A stretch of 40,715 nt of DNA, taken from NCBI GenBank assembly GCA_947479055.1, contig CANJYE010000027.1, positions 1 through 40,715 of the forward strand, in the 5' to 3' direction. This document shows, in pieces, positions 33,208 to 40,715 of this stretch; positions within the stretch are counted from its first letter, which is position 1, and every line of letters starts with the position of its first letter. The notes beneath the pieces were generated by a model, which was not told the origin of the DNA, made no database searches, and saw only the letters and a list, made by a program, of their open reading frames with translations. This DNA comes from Erythrobacteraceae bacterium (GTDB lineage: Bacteria > Pseudomonadota > Alphaproteobacteria > Sphingomonadales > Sphingomonadaceae). The position numbers were made by a program, and so were the translations under genes.

Positions 33208-33282
33208 TGGTGGGCGCGGCAGGGATTGAACCTGCGACCCCACCCGTGTGAAGGGTGTGCTCTACCACTGAGCTACGCGCCC
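33208..33282 (-). tRNA. tRNA-Val (CAC)
   Basis: Read on the minus strand, the acceptor stem is GGGCGCG / CGCGCCC with discriminator A and an encoded CCA (33208-33210). The D arm is GCTC-AGTGGTA-GAGC, and the anticodon stem-loop CACCC-TTCACAC-GGGTG gives anticodon CAC. The T arm contains GGTTCAATCC. All arms pair. Confidence 0.95.
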
Positions 33283-33371
33283 GCCGGAAGAGTTGCCCCA
33301 CGGCAGGGGCGCGCCTTTGCCATGCGGCGGGCCGATTGACAAGGGCCCGCGTCTGCCAATCCGTCCGTCAA

Positions 33372-35270
33372 TCAGCCCGGCAACCTCGCCAGCCAGGCGA
33401 GCAGTGAGCTGTCGGCCTTCATGCTTGCCGTTGCGGCCGGTGCTTGCGCGATGGGCTGGAGCGGGCAGGCGAGGCAGAAAGCCTGCACCCGGTTGCTGCC
33501 GAGCAGGCGGCCAAGGTCGCCCGTGAGGCGCGTGGCCAGACCCTGCTGCTGCGCGGTCAGCGCTGCCACCGGATCGAGCGCGGCCGAGCGGGCAGCGGCG
33601 TCCTCGCCGCGCACCAGGCGGCCGAGCATGGCGTGGAACGGATCCTCTTGCGAACCGAGGAATTTGGCGTGCCATTGCCCGTCTGCCAGCTTCGCCGCCT
33701 TGGCCGCCCAGGCCAGTGCATCGTCCAACCCGCCATATTGATCGACCAGCCCAACCTGCCGGGCCTTGCCGCCGTCCCACACCCGCCCTTGCGCAATCGC
33801 GTCGATTTCGGCCGGATTCTTGCCCCGTGCCTTGGCGACAAGGCCTAGGAAGCGGGCGTAATTGTCTTCGATCAGCTGCTGGACCATCGCTTCGACTTCG
33901 GGTGTAAGGCCGGTCAGCATGTCCGGCTGGCCGGACAGCGGAGTGGTGCGCACGCCGTCGCCGGTCACGCCCCATTGGGCCAGCATTCCCTCGAAGGTCG
34001 GGATGATTGCAAAGACGCCGATCGAGCCGGTGATGGTGGCGGGTTCGGCGAAGATCCGGTCAGCCGGGGTGGATACCCAGTATCCCCCGCTCGCCGCGAC
34101 ATTGGCCATCGAGACAACGATCGGGATGTGCTTTGCCTTGTGGCGCAGGATCGCGCGGCGGATTTCCTCCGAAGCGGTCACCGAGCCGCCGGGCGAATCG
34201 ACCCGCACCACGAGCGCAGCGAGATCGTCGGCCAGCGCTTCGTCGAGCAGGTCGGCAATCCGGTCGCCACCTGCCACGCCAGGGCCGGCATCGCCATCGA
34301 CGATTTCTCCGGCGATGGTGACGACGCCGATCGCCTTGCCGGACTTGTCGTGGGCAAGCGAGGCGAGCCAGGGCTCCAGTTCGGTATGGGCATAGGCGCC
34401 GGGCAGGTCGTCATAGGCATCCTCTCCCACCAGCTGGGCCAGCCGCTGGCCATAGGCCACCCGGTCGCCGATCCGGTCGACCAGTCCGGCCGCTTTCGAG
34501 GCCCGGGCCAGATCGCCCTGTGATGCTGCCAGCCAGGCGACGGGGTCCTGCGTCACCTGGGTCAGCCGCGCGGCGGGCCGGGCCCTGGTGACATCGGCCT
34601 TCCATTCTTCCCACAGCGCGGTGTCGAGCGCGAGCCGGTCCTCGCGCGCTTCGGGCGACATGTCGTTGCGCAGATAGGGTTCGACTGCCGATTTATAGGT
34701 GCCGACGCGAAAGATATGGGCCTTGATCTTCAGCTTCTCGATCAGCCCGGCGTAATAGAGGTTATTTCCCCCGGGACCACGGATCGCCACGCCGCCGAGT
34801 GGGTCGACCCAGATTTCGTCGGCATGCGCGGCCAGTTGCAGCGATGGGTCGATATAGGCGGCGGAAAAGGCCAGCACCTTCTTCTTGCGGGCGCGGAACC
34901 GGTCCAGCGCTTCGCCGATCTGCTGGAGATGGACCTGCCCGCCGCCGGTGAAGCGCGACAGGTCGAGCGATATGGCGGTGATCCGATCGTCCCCGGCCGC
35001 CGCGTCGATAGCGCGGACTAGGTCATTGACCGGATATTCGCCCGGTGGGACGCTGCCCGACATCAGCACGTCGAGCGGATTGATCTCGGTCGCTTCTTCC
35101 ACCACCGAGCCGTCCAGCGCCAGCAGCAGCGCGCCATCATGGACCTGCGCCGGGCTAGGCCGGGCCGACAGCGCGGCATAGAGCAGGGCGAAGAACAGCA
35201 GCAGGAACAGCAGCGCCAGCCCGTCCTTGATGCCGACCAGCAGCCGCCAGACCTTTCCTGCGAATGACAT
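33372..35270 (-). CDS. sppA: Signal peptide peptidase SppA, 67 kDa type
   Basis: A 632-residue membrane serine protease of family S49 that degrades cleaved signal peptides. A single membrane helix lies at about 15-35. Two tandem S49 domains follow. The catalytic lysine is most likely Lys193 in VGTYKSAVEPY, and the nucleophile Ser367 in SPGGSVTASEEIR. ATG 35270 is preferred to an upstream in-frame start because the short cytoplasmic N-terminus plus anchor begins there. It is divergent from pyrB. Confidence 0.92.
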   Translation of the reverse strand: MSFAGKVWRLLVGIKDGLALLFLLLFFALLYAALSARPSPAQVHDGALLLALDGSVVEEATEINPLDVLMSGSVPPGEYPVNDLVRAIDAAAGDDRITAISLDLSRFTGGGQVHLQQIGEALDRFRARKKKVLAFSAAYIDPSLQLAAHADEIWVDPLGGVAIRGPGGNNLYYAGLIEKLKIKAHIFRVGTYKSAVEPYLRNDMSPEAREDRLALDTALWEEWKADVTRARPAARLTQVTQDPVAWLAASQGDLARASKAAGLVDRIGDRVAYGQRLAQLVGEDAYDDLPGAYAHTELEPWLASLAHDKSGKAIGVVTIAGEIVDGDAGPGVAGGDRIADLLDEALADDLAALVVRVDSPGGSVTASEEIRRAILRHKAKHIPIVVSMANVAASGGYWVSTPADRIFAEPATITGSIGVFAIIPTFEGMLAQWGVTGDGVRTTPLSGQPDMLTGLTPEVEAMVQQLIEDNYARFLGLVAKARGKNPAEIDAIAQGRVWDGGKARQVGLVDQYGGLDDALAWAAKAAKLADGQWHAKFLGSQEDPFHAMLGRLVRGEDAAARSAALDPVAALTAQQQGLATRLTGDLGRLLGSNRVQAFCLACPLQPIAQAPAATASMKADSSLLAWLARLPG

Positions 35271-35386
35271 GATGGCTTGTGACCCTTTCTCGATAGCTGT
35301 CCCCGCGCCGTTTAGGTGGCCATGGCCCGGCACGCCACCGGAATATGCTTGAGCAAAGGCGCAGCCTTGCGTAGGGCGCAGCTTTG

Positions 35387-36421
35387 ATGACAGCCGCGCA
35401 ATCCTCCGCCTCGGGCCGCTATCCGGCAGGAGGAGATGCTTTCCCGCATCGCAGCCTGCTTGGCATTGCCCCGCTCCAGACTCACGAGATCCTCTATCTG
35501 CTGGACGAGGCGGAACAATGGGTCGAGCTGAACCGCCGCTCGGCCAAGCATGCCGAGGCTTTGGCAGGCCTCACCATCATCAACGCCTTCTTCGAGAATT
35601 CCACCCGCACGCTGCTGAGCTTCGAGATCGCGGGCAAGCGGCTGGGCGCGGATGTGGTCAACATGCATGCCGCCACGTCCAGCATCAAGAAGGGCGAGAC
35701 GCTGATCGACACGGCCTTCACGCTCAACGCGATGCGGGCGGACGGGATCGTCATCCGCCACGGCAGCTCGGGCGCAGTGGCGCTGATTGCCGACAAGGTC
35801 GATTGCCCGGTGCTCAATGCCGGTGACGGACAGCATGAGCATCCCACCCAGGCACTGCTCGATGCGTTGACGCTGCGCCATGCGCTGCGCGAGCGGAGTC
35901 AAGATTGCCAGGATTTCAATGGACTGACCGTAACGATCTGCGGAGATATCCTGCACAGCCGGGTCGCCCGTTCCAACATCCTGTGCCTGACCGCGCTGGG
36001 TGCCCGCGTCCGTGTCTGCGCGCCACCCGCGCTGATGCCCGATGCAGTGGAGGCGATGGGCGTAACGGCGTTCCACGATTTCGATGCCGCACTGGCAGGT
36101 GCCGACGTGGTGATGATGCTGCGCTTGCAGAACGAGCGGATGGAGGGCCAGTTCATTCCTTCCCCGCGCGAATACCGCCACCTCTATGGCCTCACCGGCA
36201 GCCGCTTCCGCCGCGCCGCGCGCGATGCGCTGGTTATGCATCCCGGCCCGATGAACCGCGGCGTAGAAATCGACAGCGAAGTGGCCGACCTTGCCGGGAC
36301 CAGCCTGATCACCCGCCAGGTCGAAATGGGCGTGGCGATCCGCATGGCCTGCCTCGATGTGCTGACCCGCCGGACGCGCGGAGTGCCGGGCTGGGCCCGA
36401 CTGGCGGAGCGAGGCGCATGA
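35387..36421 (+). CDS. pyrB: Aspartate carbamoyltransferase catalytic chain
   Basis: A 344-residue enzyme that joins carbamoyl phosphate and aspartate in pyrimidine synthesis. Carbamoyl-phosphate residues are in FFENSTRT (NSTRT at 71-75), with Lys101/Lys102 in SIKKGE. The [23 protein letters not shown] and [11 protein letters not shown] segments complete the signature. A TTG directly precedes the chosen ATG at 35387. The stop overlaps the next gene's start (ATGA). No pyrI regulatory chain is present; the adjacent metal-deficient dihydroorotase homologue suggests a Pseudomonas-type PyrB-PyrC' complex. Confidence 0.95.
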   Translation: MTAAQSSASGRYPAGGDAFPHRSLLGIAPLQTHEILYLLDEAEQWVELNRRSAKHAEALAGLTIINAFFENSTRTLLSFEIAGKRLGADVVNMHAATSSIKKGETLIDTAFTLNAMRADGIVIRHGSSGAVALIADKVDCPVLNAGDGQHEHPTQALLDALTLRHALRERSQDCQDFNGLTVTICGDILHSRVARSNILCLTALGARVRVCAPPALMPDAVEAMGVTAFHDFDAALAGADVVMMLRLQNERMEGQFIPSPREYRHLYGLTGSRFRRAARDALVMHPGPMNRGVEIDSEVADLAGTSLITRQVEMGVAIRMACLDVLTRRTRGVPGWARLAERGA

Positions 36422-37647
36422 AGCAGCAGCGGCCCCTGACCATCACAGGTGGCAGGCTGGTCCTGCCCGATGGCGTAAGCGAAGGCGCGCTGCGCTGCGT
36501 CGATGGTCGGATCGTGGCGGTGGGCGATGTCATTCCCGAAGTTGAGGATGAGGTTATCGCCGCCAGGGGCCAATTGATCGCGCCGGGCCTGGTTGATCTG
36601 GGCGTCTTCTCGGTCGACAAGCCGGCCTTCCATTTCGGCGGCATCACCCGCGCCGCATTGATGCCGGACCAGTCGCCGCCGATCGATTATCCTTCGCGCG
36701 TGCAGTTCACCGCCTACAGCGGCAAGCCCGACCTGTGGGTCCACCCTCTGGCGGGGGCCACTGTCGGGTTGGAAGGCAAGGCGCTGGCCGAATTGGCGCT
36801 GATGAGGGAAGCGGGCGCGCGCGGCATTGCCACCGGGCGGCGCTGGATCGCGGATTCGGGCATCATGCTGCGGCTGCTGCGCTATGCGGCGATGCTGGAC
36901 ATGGTGGTGGTGACCCATGCCGAGGATGGCGGGCTGGCCGGGCAGGCGGTGGCGACTGCGGGCGAGATGGCGACCCGGCTGGGCCTGCCAAGCGCGCCGG
37001 CTGAGGCCGAGGCGCTGGCCGTGGCGCGCGATATCGCGCTGGCCGAATTGTCTGGCGCGCGGCTCCACTTCCGGCAGGTCACGACCGCCGCCGCACTCGA
37101 TCTCGTCCGGGCCGCGAAGATGAGGGGCGTGGCGGTGACTGCGGGGGTGACTCCTGCGCATTTCATGCTGTCGGACCTCGCCATCGCCGATTTCCGCACC
37201 TTCGGCCGGATGTCTCCGCCGCTGCGCGCGGAAGCGGACCGCAGGGCAGTGGTGGAAGCGATCGGCGATGGCACGATCGATGTGATCGCCTCGGGCCACG
37301 ATCCGCGCGGACCGGAAGACAAGCGGCTGCCCTTTGTTGATGCCGAACCCGGCATGGCTGGCGCGGAGACGCTGCTGGCGATGGTGCTGACGCTGGTGCG
37401 CGATGGCGTGATCGATCTGGCGCGGGCCTTCGCGCTGCTGGCAGGCAATCCCGCCCGGCTGCTGGATGTGGCCGCCGGTTCGCTCATGGTCGGTCTGGAA
37501 GCCGATATCGCGCTGGTCGATCCCGAACGGCCCTGGATTATCGATTCGAACAAGATGGCAGCCAGCGCCGGCAACACCCCGTTCGACAAGCAACCCGCGC
37601 AGGGGCAGGTCACCGGCCTGTTCAAGGGCGGCGTCAGGGTTGGCTGA
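36418..37647 (+). CDS. Dihydroorotase homologue lacking metal ligands (PyrC'/PyrX type)
   Basis: A 409-residue amidohydrolase-fold protein that aligns along its whole length with type I dihydroorotases. The first metal motif, normally D-x-H-x-H, reads D60-L-G-V-F64; a later His ligand position is Gln220 (LHFRQVTT); and the usual TDHAPH reads SGHDPR (292-297). His167 in VVTHAED is kept. It is therefore probably not catalytic. In Pseudomonas an inactive PyrC' is needed to assemble the PyrB holoenzyme, and the four-base overlap with pyrB fits that role. An active pyrC should exist elsewhere in the genome. Confidence 0.85.
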   Translation: MKQQRPLTITGGRLVLPDGVSEGALRCVDGRIVAVGDVIPEVEDEVIAARGQLIAPGLVDLGVFSVDKPAFHFGGITRAALMPDQSPPIDYPSRVQFTAYSGKPDLWVHPLAGATVGLEGKALAELALMREAGARGIATGRRWIADSGIMLRLLRYAAMLDMVVVTHAEDGGLAGQAVATAGEMATRLGLPSAPAEAEALAVARDIALAELSGARLHFRQVTTAAALDLVRAAKMRGVAVTAGVTPAHFMLSDLAIADFRTFGRMSPPLRAEADRRAVVEAIGDGTIDVIASGHDPRGPEDKRLPFVDAEPGMAGAETLLAMVLTLVRDGVIDLARAFALLAGNPARLLDVAAGSLMVGLEADIALVDPERPWIIDSNKMAASAGNTPFDKQPAQGQVTGLFKGGVRVG

Positions 37648-37655
37648 ATGAGAAA

Positions 37656-37679
37656 GGGCGGCCGCTCGCGCGACCGCCC
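37656..37679 (-). terminator. Hairpin between convergent pyrC' and the SPOR operon
   Basis: A strong GC stem of ten base pairs with one mismatch (GGGCGG-CGC / GCG-CCGCCC) around a four-base loop. Read on the minus strand it is followed by TTTCTCATT, a weak T-run, so it most likely ends the parA-SPOR operon. It may also stop the pyrB operon. Confidence 0.5.
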
Positions 37680-37706
37680 GTTCCACTCGCTGACTGCAAT
37701 ATCTGC

Positions 37707-39023
37707 TTAGCTGATGGCGCCAGGCAGCGGCCTGGCCGCCGAATAGGCGATGCAGCCGTCCTTGCTTGAGCTGTGGACGCTGGTGCACATCGCGCGGGCG
37801 CTCGACTTGTCGAAGCCGGTGGCTGAAACGCGCCAATAGTCGCGCCCATTGACCTTGGCCTGTGTGACCTTCAGTTCATGGTCGCCAAGGGCCGGGTGGC
37901 GCTTGGTATAGAGGCCCCAGGCGCGGCGTGCGCCTTGTTCGCTGTAGAACGAGCCCAGCTGGACGGCGTGGCTGCCTCCGCCGGTGATGGAGTGTCCGGG
38001 ATTGGTCCCCGTTTCGGGTGCGATGCCGTAACGGGCCGGCATCTTCTGGACCACCGGCTGCGAGACGAAGCGGATCGCATCAGCCATCAGTGCGCCCGGC
38101 GTGGCACCATGCGGCGCGTTGGTGGCGAAAGCGGCTTCAAAGCTCTGCGGCGGGGCGGTCATCGGCGCTTCATAGCGGGCCAGCGCGACCTCCGGCAGGG
38201 CATCGCCCTGGGCGGCGGAGGCGGTCTCCACGGGCTCGCTGCCAAGTTCAGGCTGCGCCGCAGCGGTCGCTTCGGCGGCAAGCTGTTCGGCGCCGGGGTT
38301 GTTGACCAGCGCCAGCTGGGTCGGCTGGCCGGGATCGGTCACGCCTGCCGGCACGCTGAGCAGCGTGGCGACGCGTTGGCTGAAAGCCTCCGGTAGAGCA
38401 ATCTGCGCCCACTGGCTGATCCGTTCGTCGATCTGGTCGGCGGGGACATCCTGCGAGGCCATGACCCGCGCTTCGCGCCAGCGGCCGGCCAGCGCATAGG
38501 CATAAGCCAGGTTCTGGCGCAGCTTCGGGGTGTTTTCACCGGCGCGCAGCGCATCGGATAGCACCAGAACGCCGCGATCGGCCTCGCCGGCCAGCGCATA
38601 GGCGAGGCCGAGGTCGCCGGGAGCGATCGCATCGCGCCAGTCATCCAGCACCGAGACGGCATGGGTCTGGTCGCCGGCCGCAATGTTTGCCAGCGCGAGG
38701 CTGAGCGCGGTGCGTGGGCTCTGGTCGCCCAGCGACATCGCATCGTTGTAGCTGGTGATGGCGGACTGGAAACGACCTGCACCGAGATAGGCATTACCCA
38801 GCATGGCGCGGTAGGCGGCGTTGCGCGGATCGGCCTGCACAGCCTGTTCCGCGTTCTGGACGGCCTGATCGGGCTTGCCCTTGGCCAGCGCCACCTCGGC
38901 GCGGCTGGCGGAAAGATCGGCGCGCGGTGCGCCCTTGGCCGTGCAGCCCCCGAGTGCGCTGGTGACAAGCGCGGTGGTGAGAGCAAGCGCGACAAGCCGT
39001 TGGCGGCTGGTGGTGCGGTACAT
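37707..39023 (-). CDS. TPR lipoprotein with SPOR domain
   Basis: A 438-residue envelope protein. The lipoprotein signal ends in ALGGC with the lipidated cysteine near residue 27. Tetratricopeptide repeats cover about 40-200 (AEVALAKGKPDQAVQNAEQAVQADPRNAAYRAMLGNAYL and following). A low-complexity linker leads to a C-terminal SPOR domain (about 355-430, beginning SHAVQLGSFYSEQGARRA). SPOR domains bind glycan strands stripped of stem peptides at the division site. ATG 39023 is chosen: AAGGGGG precedes it, while the longer frame starts with a TTG overlapping the previous stop. It is third in an operon with parA. Confidence 0.85.
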   Translation of the reverse strand: MYRTTSRQRLVALALTTALVTSALGGCTAKGAPRADLSASRAEVALAKGKPDQAVQNAEQAVQADPRNAAYRAMLGNAYLGAGRFQSAITSYNDAMSLGDQSPRTALSLALANIAAGDQTHAVSVLDDWRDAIAPGDLGLAYALAGEADRGVLVLSDALRAGENTPKLRQNLAYAYALAGRWREARVMASQDVPADQIDERISQWAQIALPEAFSQRVATLLSVPAGVTDPGQPTQLALVNNPGAEQLAAEATAAAQPELGSEPVETASAAQGDALPEVALARYEAPMTAPPQSFEAAFATNAPHGATPGALMADAIRFVSQPVVQKMPARYGIAPETGTNPGHSITGGGSHAVQLGSFYSEQGARRAWGLYTKRHPALGDHELKVTQAKVNGRDYWRVSATGFDKSSARAMCTSVHSSSKDGCIAYSAARPLPGAIS

Positions 39024-39037
39024 CGTCAAGTCCCCCT

Positions 39038-39763
39038 TCAATTCGCGGAGTCCGGTCCGCGCCGTTTGACTTGCGCGGCAAGCATCTGGATTTCGGGCAT
39101 TTCCTTGAGCAGCTGATCGAGTGCCCGGGTCACGAGCTGCTGTGCGCTGCGGCCCATGACCGTACTGGCCAGCCGCAGTTTGAGATGGCGTTCGTCGTCG
39201 AGCCGCAGGGTAAATGCGGCGCGGCGCCCTTCCTCCTGCGCCGGACGGCGCGGACGGGCGGGCCGGGCTGCCGCTTTGGGGACGGCCGGCAGGGCGACTG
39301 CTGGCAGCGCGACCGGGGGCTTCGAGGATTTGGCTTTGGGGGCTGCGAGGGTTTCTTTGCCGGCTACCCTTCTGGGGGTGGCCAGCTTGTCAGCCAGGCT
39401 GGCCTGCTGGCGGACCACTTCGGGTTCGGTCGCCGTGGTCGGCTGGATGTCGGGCACGATGGTGCTGGCGATCTGCTTGGCATTGCGGGCCAATTGCGCA
39501 GCGGCCGCTTCGTCGTCGGCGCGGGCTTCGGCCACGGCCTCCAGCAGAACGGGGGCGGGCGTCAGCGGGAGGATATCGGCGTGGCGAGAGCCACTGGCGC
39601 TCTCGCCCATGTCATCCCAGCCGAGATCTTCAAGCTGGACTGTCTCGGTCAGTTCTTCCTCGGTGGCAATCCGCTGAACCTGGGGGCGCATCGCAGGCCG
39701 CGCCGCGCCTTTGCGGGCCAGCAGGCTGCCGCTGAGAGAGGCGAGGGGCTTGGGTTCGCTCAT
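39038..39763 (-). CDS. Hypothetical protein with basic, RHH-like C-terminus
   Basis: A 241-residue soluble protein. The first 150 residues are low-complexity and acidic to neutral. A basic Ala/Pro/Lys region (about 145-185, with PARPRRPAQEEGRR) follows. The last 55 residues read FTLRLDDERHLKLRLASTVMGRSAQQLVTRALDQLL, a strand-helix-helix pattern like ribbon-helix-helix DNA-binding domains. It lies between a ParA ATPase (15 bases away) and the SPOR lipoprotein (14 bases). It could be the ParB-like or adaptor partner of the ATPase. I do not recognise a named family. Confidence 0.7.
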   Translation of the reverse strand: MSEPKPLASLSGSLLARKGAARPAMRPQVQRIATEEELTETVQLEDLGWDDMGESASGSRHADILPLTPAPVLLEAVAEARADDEAAAAQLARNAKQIASTIVPDIQPTTATEPEVVRQQASLADKLATPRRVAGKETLAAPKAKSSKPPVALPAVALPAVPKAAARPARPRRPAQEEGRRAAFTLRLDDERHLKLRLASTVMGRSAQQLVTRALDQLLKEMPEIQMLAAQVKRRGPDSAN

Positions 39764-39778
39764 GTTGGCGCGTCCCGC

Positions 39779-40495
39779 TTACTGCGCCACCCGGCGGCCG
39801 AACCCGCCGCCAGGGCGATACGCGCCCGCTGCGGTGGTAACGGTGCCTGGCCCGGAAAAGACCGTGCGACGGAAATTCTTTTCGAGCCGATCGGCGATAT
39901 AGTTCCACAGCGCGGCGATCTCATTGGCGGAACGCCCGTCGGGATCGCATTCCATCACCGTGCGGCCATCGATCATCGAGGCGGCGAAATCGGTGCGGTG
40001 GTGCAGGGTGATCGGCGCGACGGTACCGTGCTGTGACAGCGCGACAGCGGCTTCGGAAGTGATCTTGGCCTTGGGCGTGGCACCGTTGACCACGAAGATC
40101 AGCGGCTTGCCCGCGCGGTCGCAAAGGTCAACCGTGGCACCCACGGCGCGCAAATCATGCGGACTGGGGCGGGTCGGCACGACAATCAGTTCTGCCACCG
40201 AGATCACTGACTGGATCGCCATGGTGATGGCGGGCGGCGTGTCGATCACCGCCAGTTTGAAGCCCTGCTGGCGCAAGGCGGCAAGATCGCTGGCGAGGCG
40301 GGCCACGGTGGTTTGGGCAAATGCGGGATATTCCGCCTCACGCTCGTTCCACCAGTCTGCCAGCGAGCCTTGCGGGTCGATGTCGATGAGAACGACAGGC
40401 CCGGCGCCAGCGCGCTGCGCCTGCACGGCCAGGTGACCGGATAGGGTGGTCTTGCCCGAGCCGCCCTTCTGCGAAGCCAATGCCAAAACGCGCAA
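39779..40495 (-). CDS. Orphan ParA/MinD-family ATPase
   Basis: A 238-residue ATPase with the deviant Walker A KGGSGKTT (10-17, signature Lys10), the switch I DPQGS and the Walker B-like LAVIDTPPA. This is the ParA family that positions DNA, chemoreceptors or division proteins. There is no N-terminal DNA-binding domain and no parB next to it, so it is not the chromosome-partition parA. The start is TTG at 40495 with AGGGG eight bases upstream. It begins the operon with the RHH-like and SPOR proteins. An IS5-family element ends about 75 bases before its start. Confidence 0.87.
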   Translation of the reverse strand: MRVLALASQKGGSGKTTLSGHLAVQAQRAGAGPVVLIDIDPQGSLADWWNEREAEYPAFAQTTVARLASDLAALRQQGFKLAVIDTPPAITMAIQSVISVAELIVVPTRPSPHDLRAVGATVDLCDRAGKPLIFVVNGATPKAKITSEAAVALSQHGTVAPITLHHRTDFAASMIDGRTVMECDPDGRSANEIAALWNYIADRLEKNFRRTVFSGPGTVTTAAGAYRPGGGFGRRVAQ

Positions 40496-40569
40496 AGCTC
40501 TTTCCCCTGATCCAAGCGGCCGGCGTCGATTTCCGGCGTGTCAGATTGCGGGATCGCAGATCGCTACTA

Positions 40570-40715
40570 GGGTCGGGACTCATTGATCACAACCAGAAGA
40601 TGACGGTAGCGGCGATTGCGATGGCGGACATGAAGGTGTGGGCGCAGCGATCATATCGGGTGTGAATGCGCCGCCAGTCCTTGATTTTGGCGAACAGGTT
40701 TTCGATCAAGTGCCG
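40570..40715 (-). mobile_element. End of an IS5-family insertion sequence
   Basis: The element runs off the right edge of the window. Its terminal sequence appears to be GGGTCGGGACTC starting at about 40570, just outside a CTA/CTAG that may be the target site. The other end and the target duplication cannot be checked here. Confidence 0.6.
40587..40715 (-). CDS. IS5-family transposase, C-terminal fragment
   Basis: Reading the minus strand from the window edge gives 42 codons and a TGA (40587-40589). The peptide has RHLIENLFAKIKDWRRIHTRYD followed by an alanine-rich FMSAIAIAATVIFWL. This is the standard C-terminus of IS5-group DDE transposases: the catalytic glutamate helix (ENLF-K-K-WR) and the final helix. 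The catalytic aspartates would lie beyond the edge. Nothing in the visible part is broken. Confidence 0.85.
   Translation of the reverse strand, partial: RHLIENLFAKIKDWRRIHTRYDRCAHTFMSAIAIAATVIFWL

Noticed and set aside
36184-37836. 550-codon minus-strand frame opposite pyrB and the dihydroorotase homologue
   Set aside because: A shadow frame, Arg/His-rich, opposite two recognised pyrimidine genes.
39779-40495. Chromosomal or plasmid partition locus
   Set aside because: The ParA-like ATPase has no adjacent parB or parS-like repeats, and no replication gene is present.

Overview
The window is a high-GC chromosomal stretch from an alphaproteobacterium, most probably a sphingomonad (Sphingomonadales). 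Grounds for this are an RcdA-type DUF1465 gene, paired DUF465 (YdcH-like) genes, an EI-Ntr type ptsP, the overall gene set (rimO, serS-surE-LysM/M23, sppA, pyrB beside a PyrC-like gene) and GC-rich codon use that opens long antisense frames. The placement is inference. It looks like ordinary chromosome with scattered mobile debris: the 3' end of an IS200/IS605 transposase at the left edge, the end of an IS5-family element at the right edge, and small palindromic elements between genes.

Left third (1-10.7 kb): a luciferase-like oxidoreductase is followed by a divergent sulfur/peroxide-type cluster. An ArsR regulator and a peroxiredoxin face an ETHE1-type persulfide-dioxygenase-like hydrolase and a SulP transporter across a short AT-rich promoter region. 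Next is a tight four-gene unit: CYP153-like P450, YghU-type glutathione transferase, an orphan double-[2Fe-2S] protein and an ArsC-like reductase. A phospholipid-methyltransferase-like gene, a membrane protein, lipB and a small lipoprotein follow.

Middle (10.7-27.6 kb): two inverted copies of a CTAG-ended palindrome precede a FecR-domain/secreted-protein pair. Then come a metallo-beta-lactamase-fold hydrolase, a membrane protein, nadA, an RluE-like pseudouridine synthase and glpK. The only long stretch without a recognised gene (17,832-18,593) holds a roughly 494 bp element with nested inverted repeats and one small open frame. Beyond it lie a VOC protein, rcdA, two divergent DUF465 genes, ptsP, a RodZ-like protein, cpoB, tilS (apparently with an ATT start), an L,D-transpeptidase and corA.

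Right third (27.6-40.7 kb): rimO with a clear terminator, the serS-surE-LysM/M23 operon, a DUF2892 protein, tRNA-Val(CAC), sppA, pyrB with a metal-ligand-deficient dihydroorotase homologue, and a ParA / basic C-terminal-domain protein / TPR-SPOR lipoprotein operon with the IS5 end just upstream of it.

I see no CRISPR array, prophage or toxin-antitoxin pair. The strongest candidates for something undescribed are the nested-repeat element at 17.9-18.4 kb, the P450/GST/[2Fe-2S]/ArsC operon, and the ArsR-peroxiredoxin-persulfide cluster whose regulator has no cysteine.
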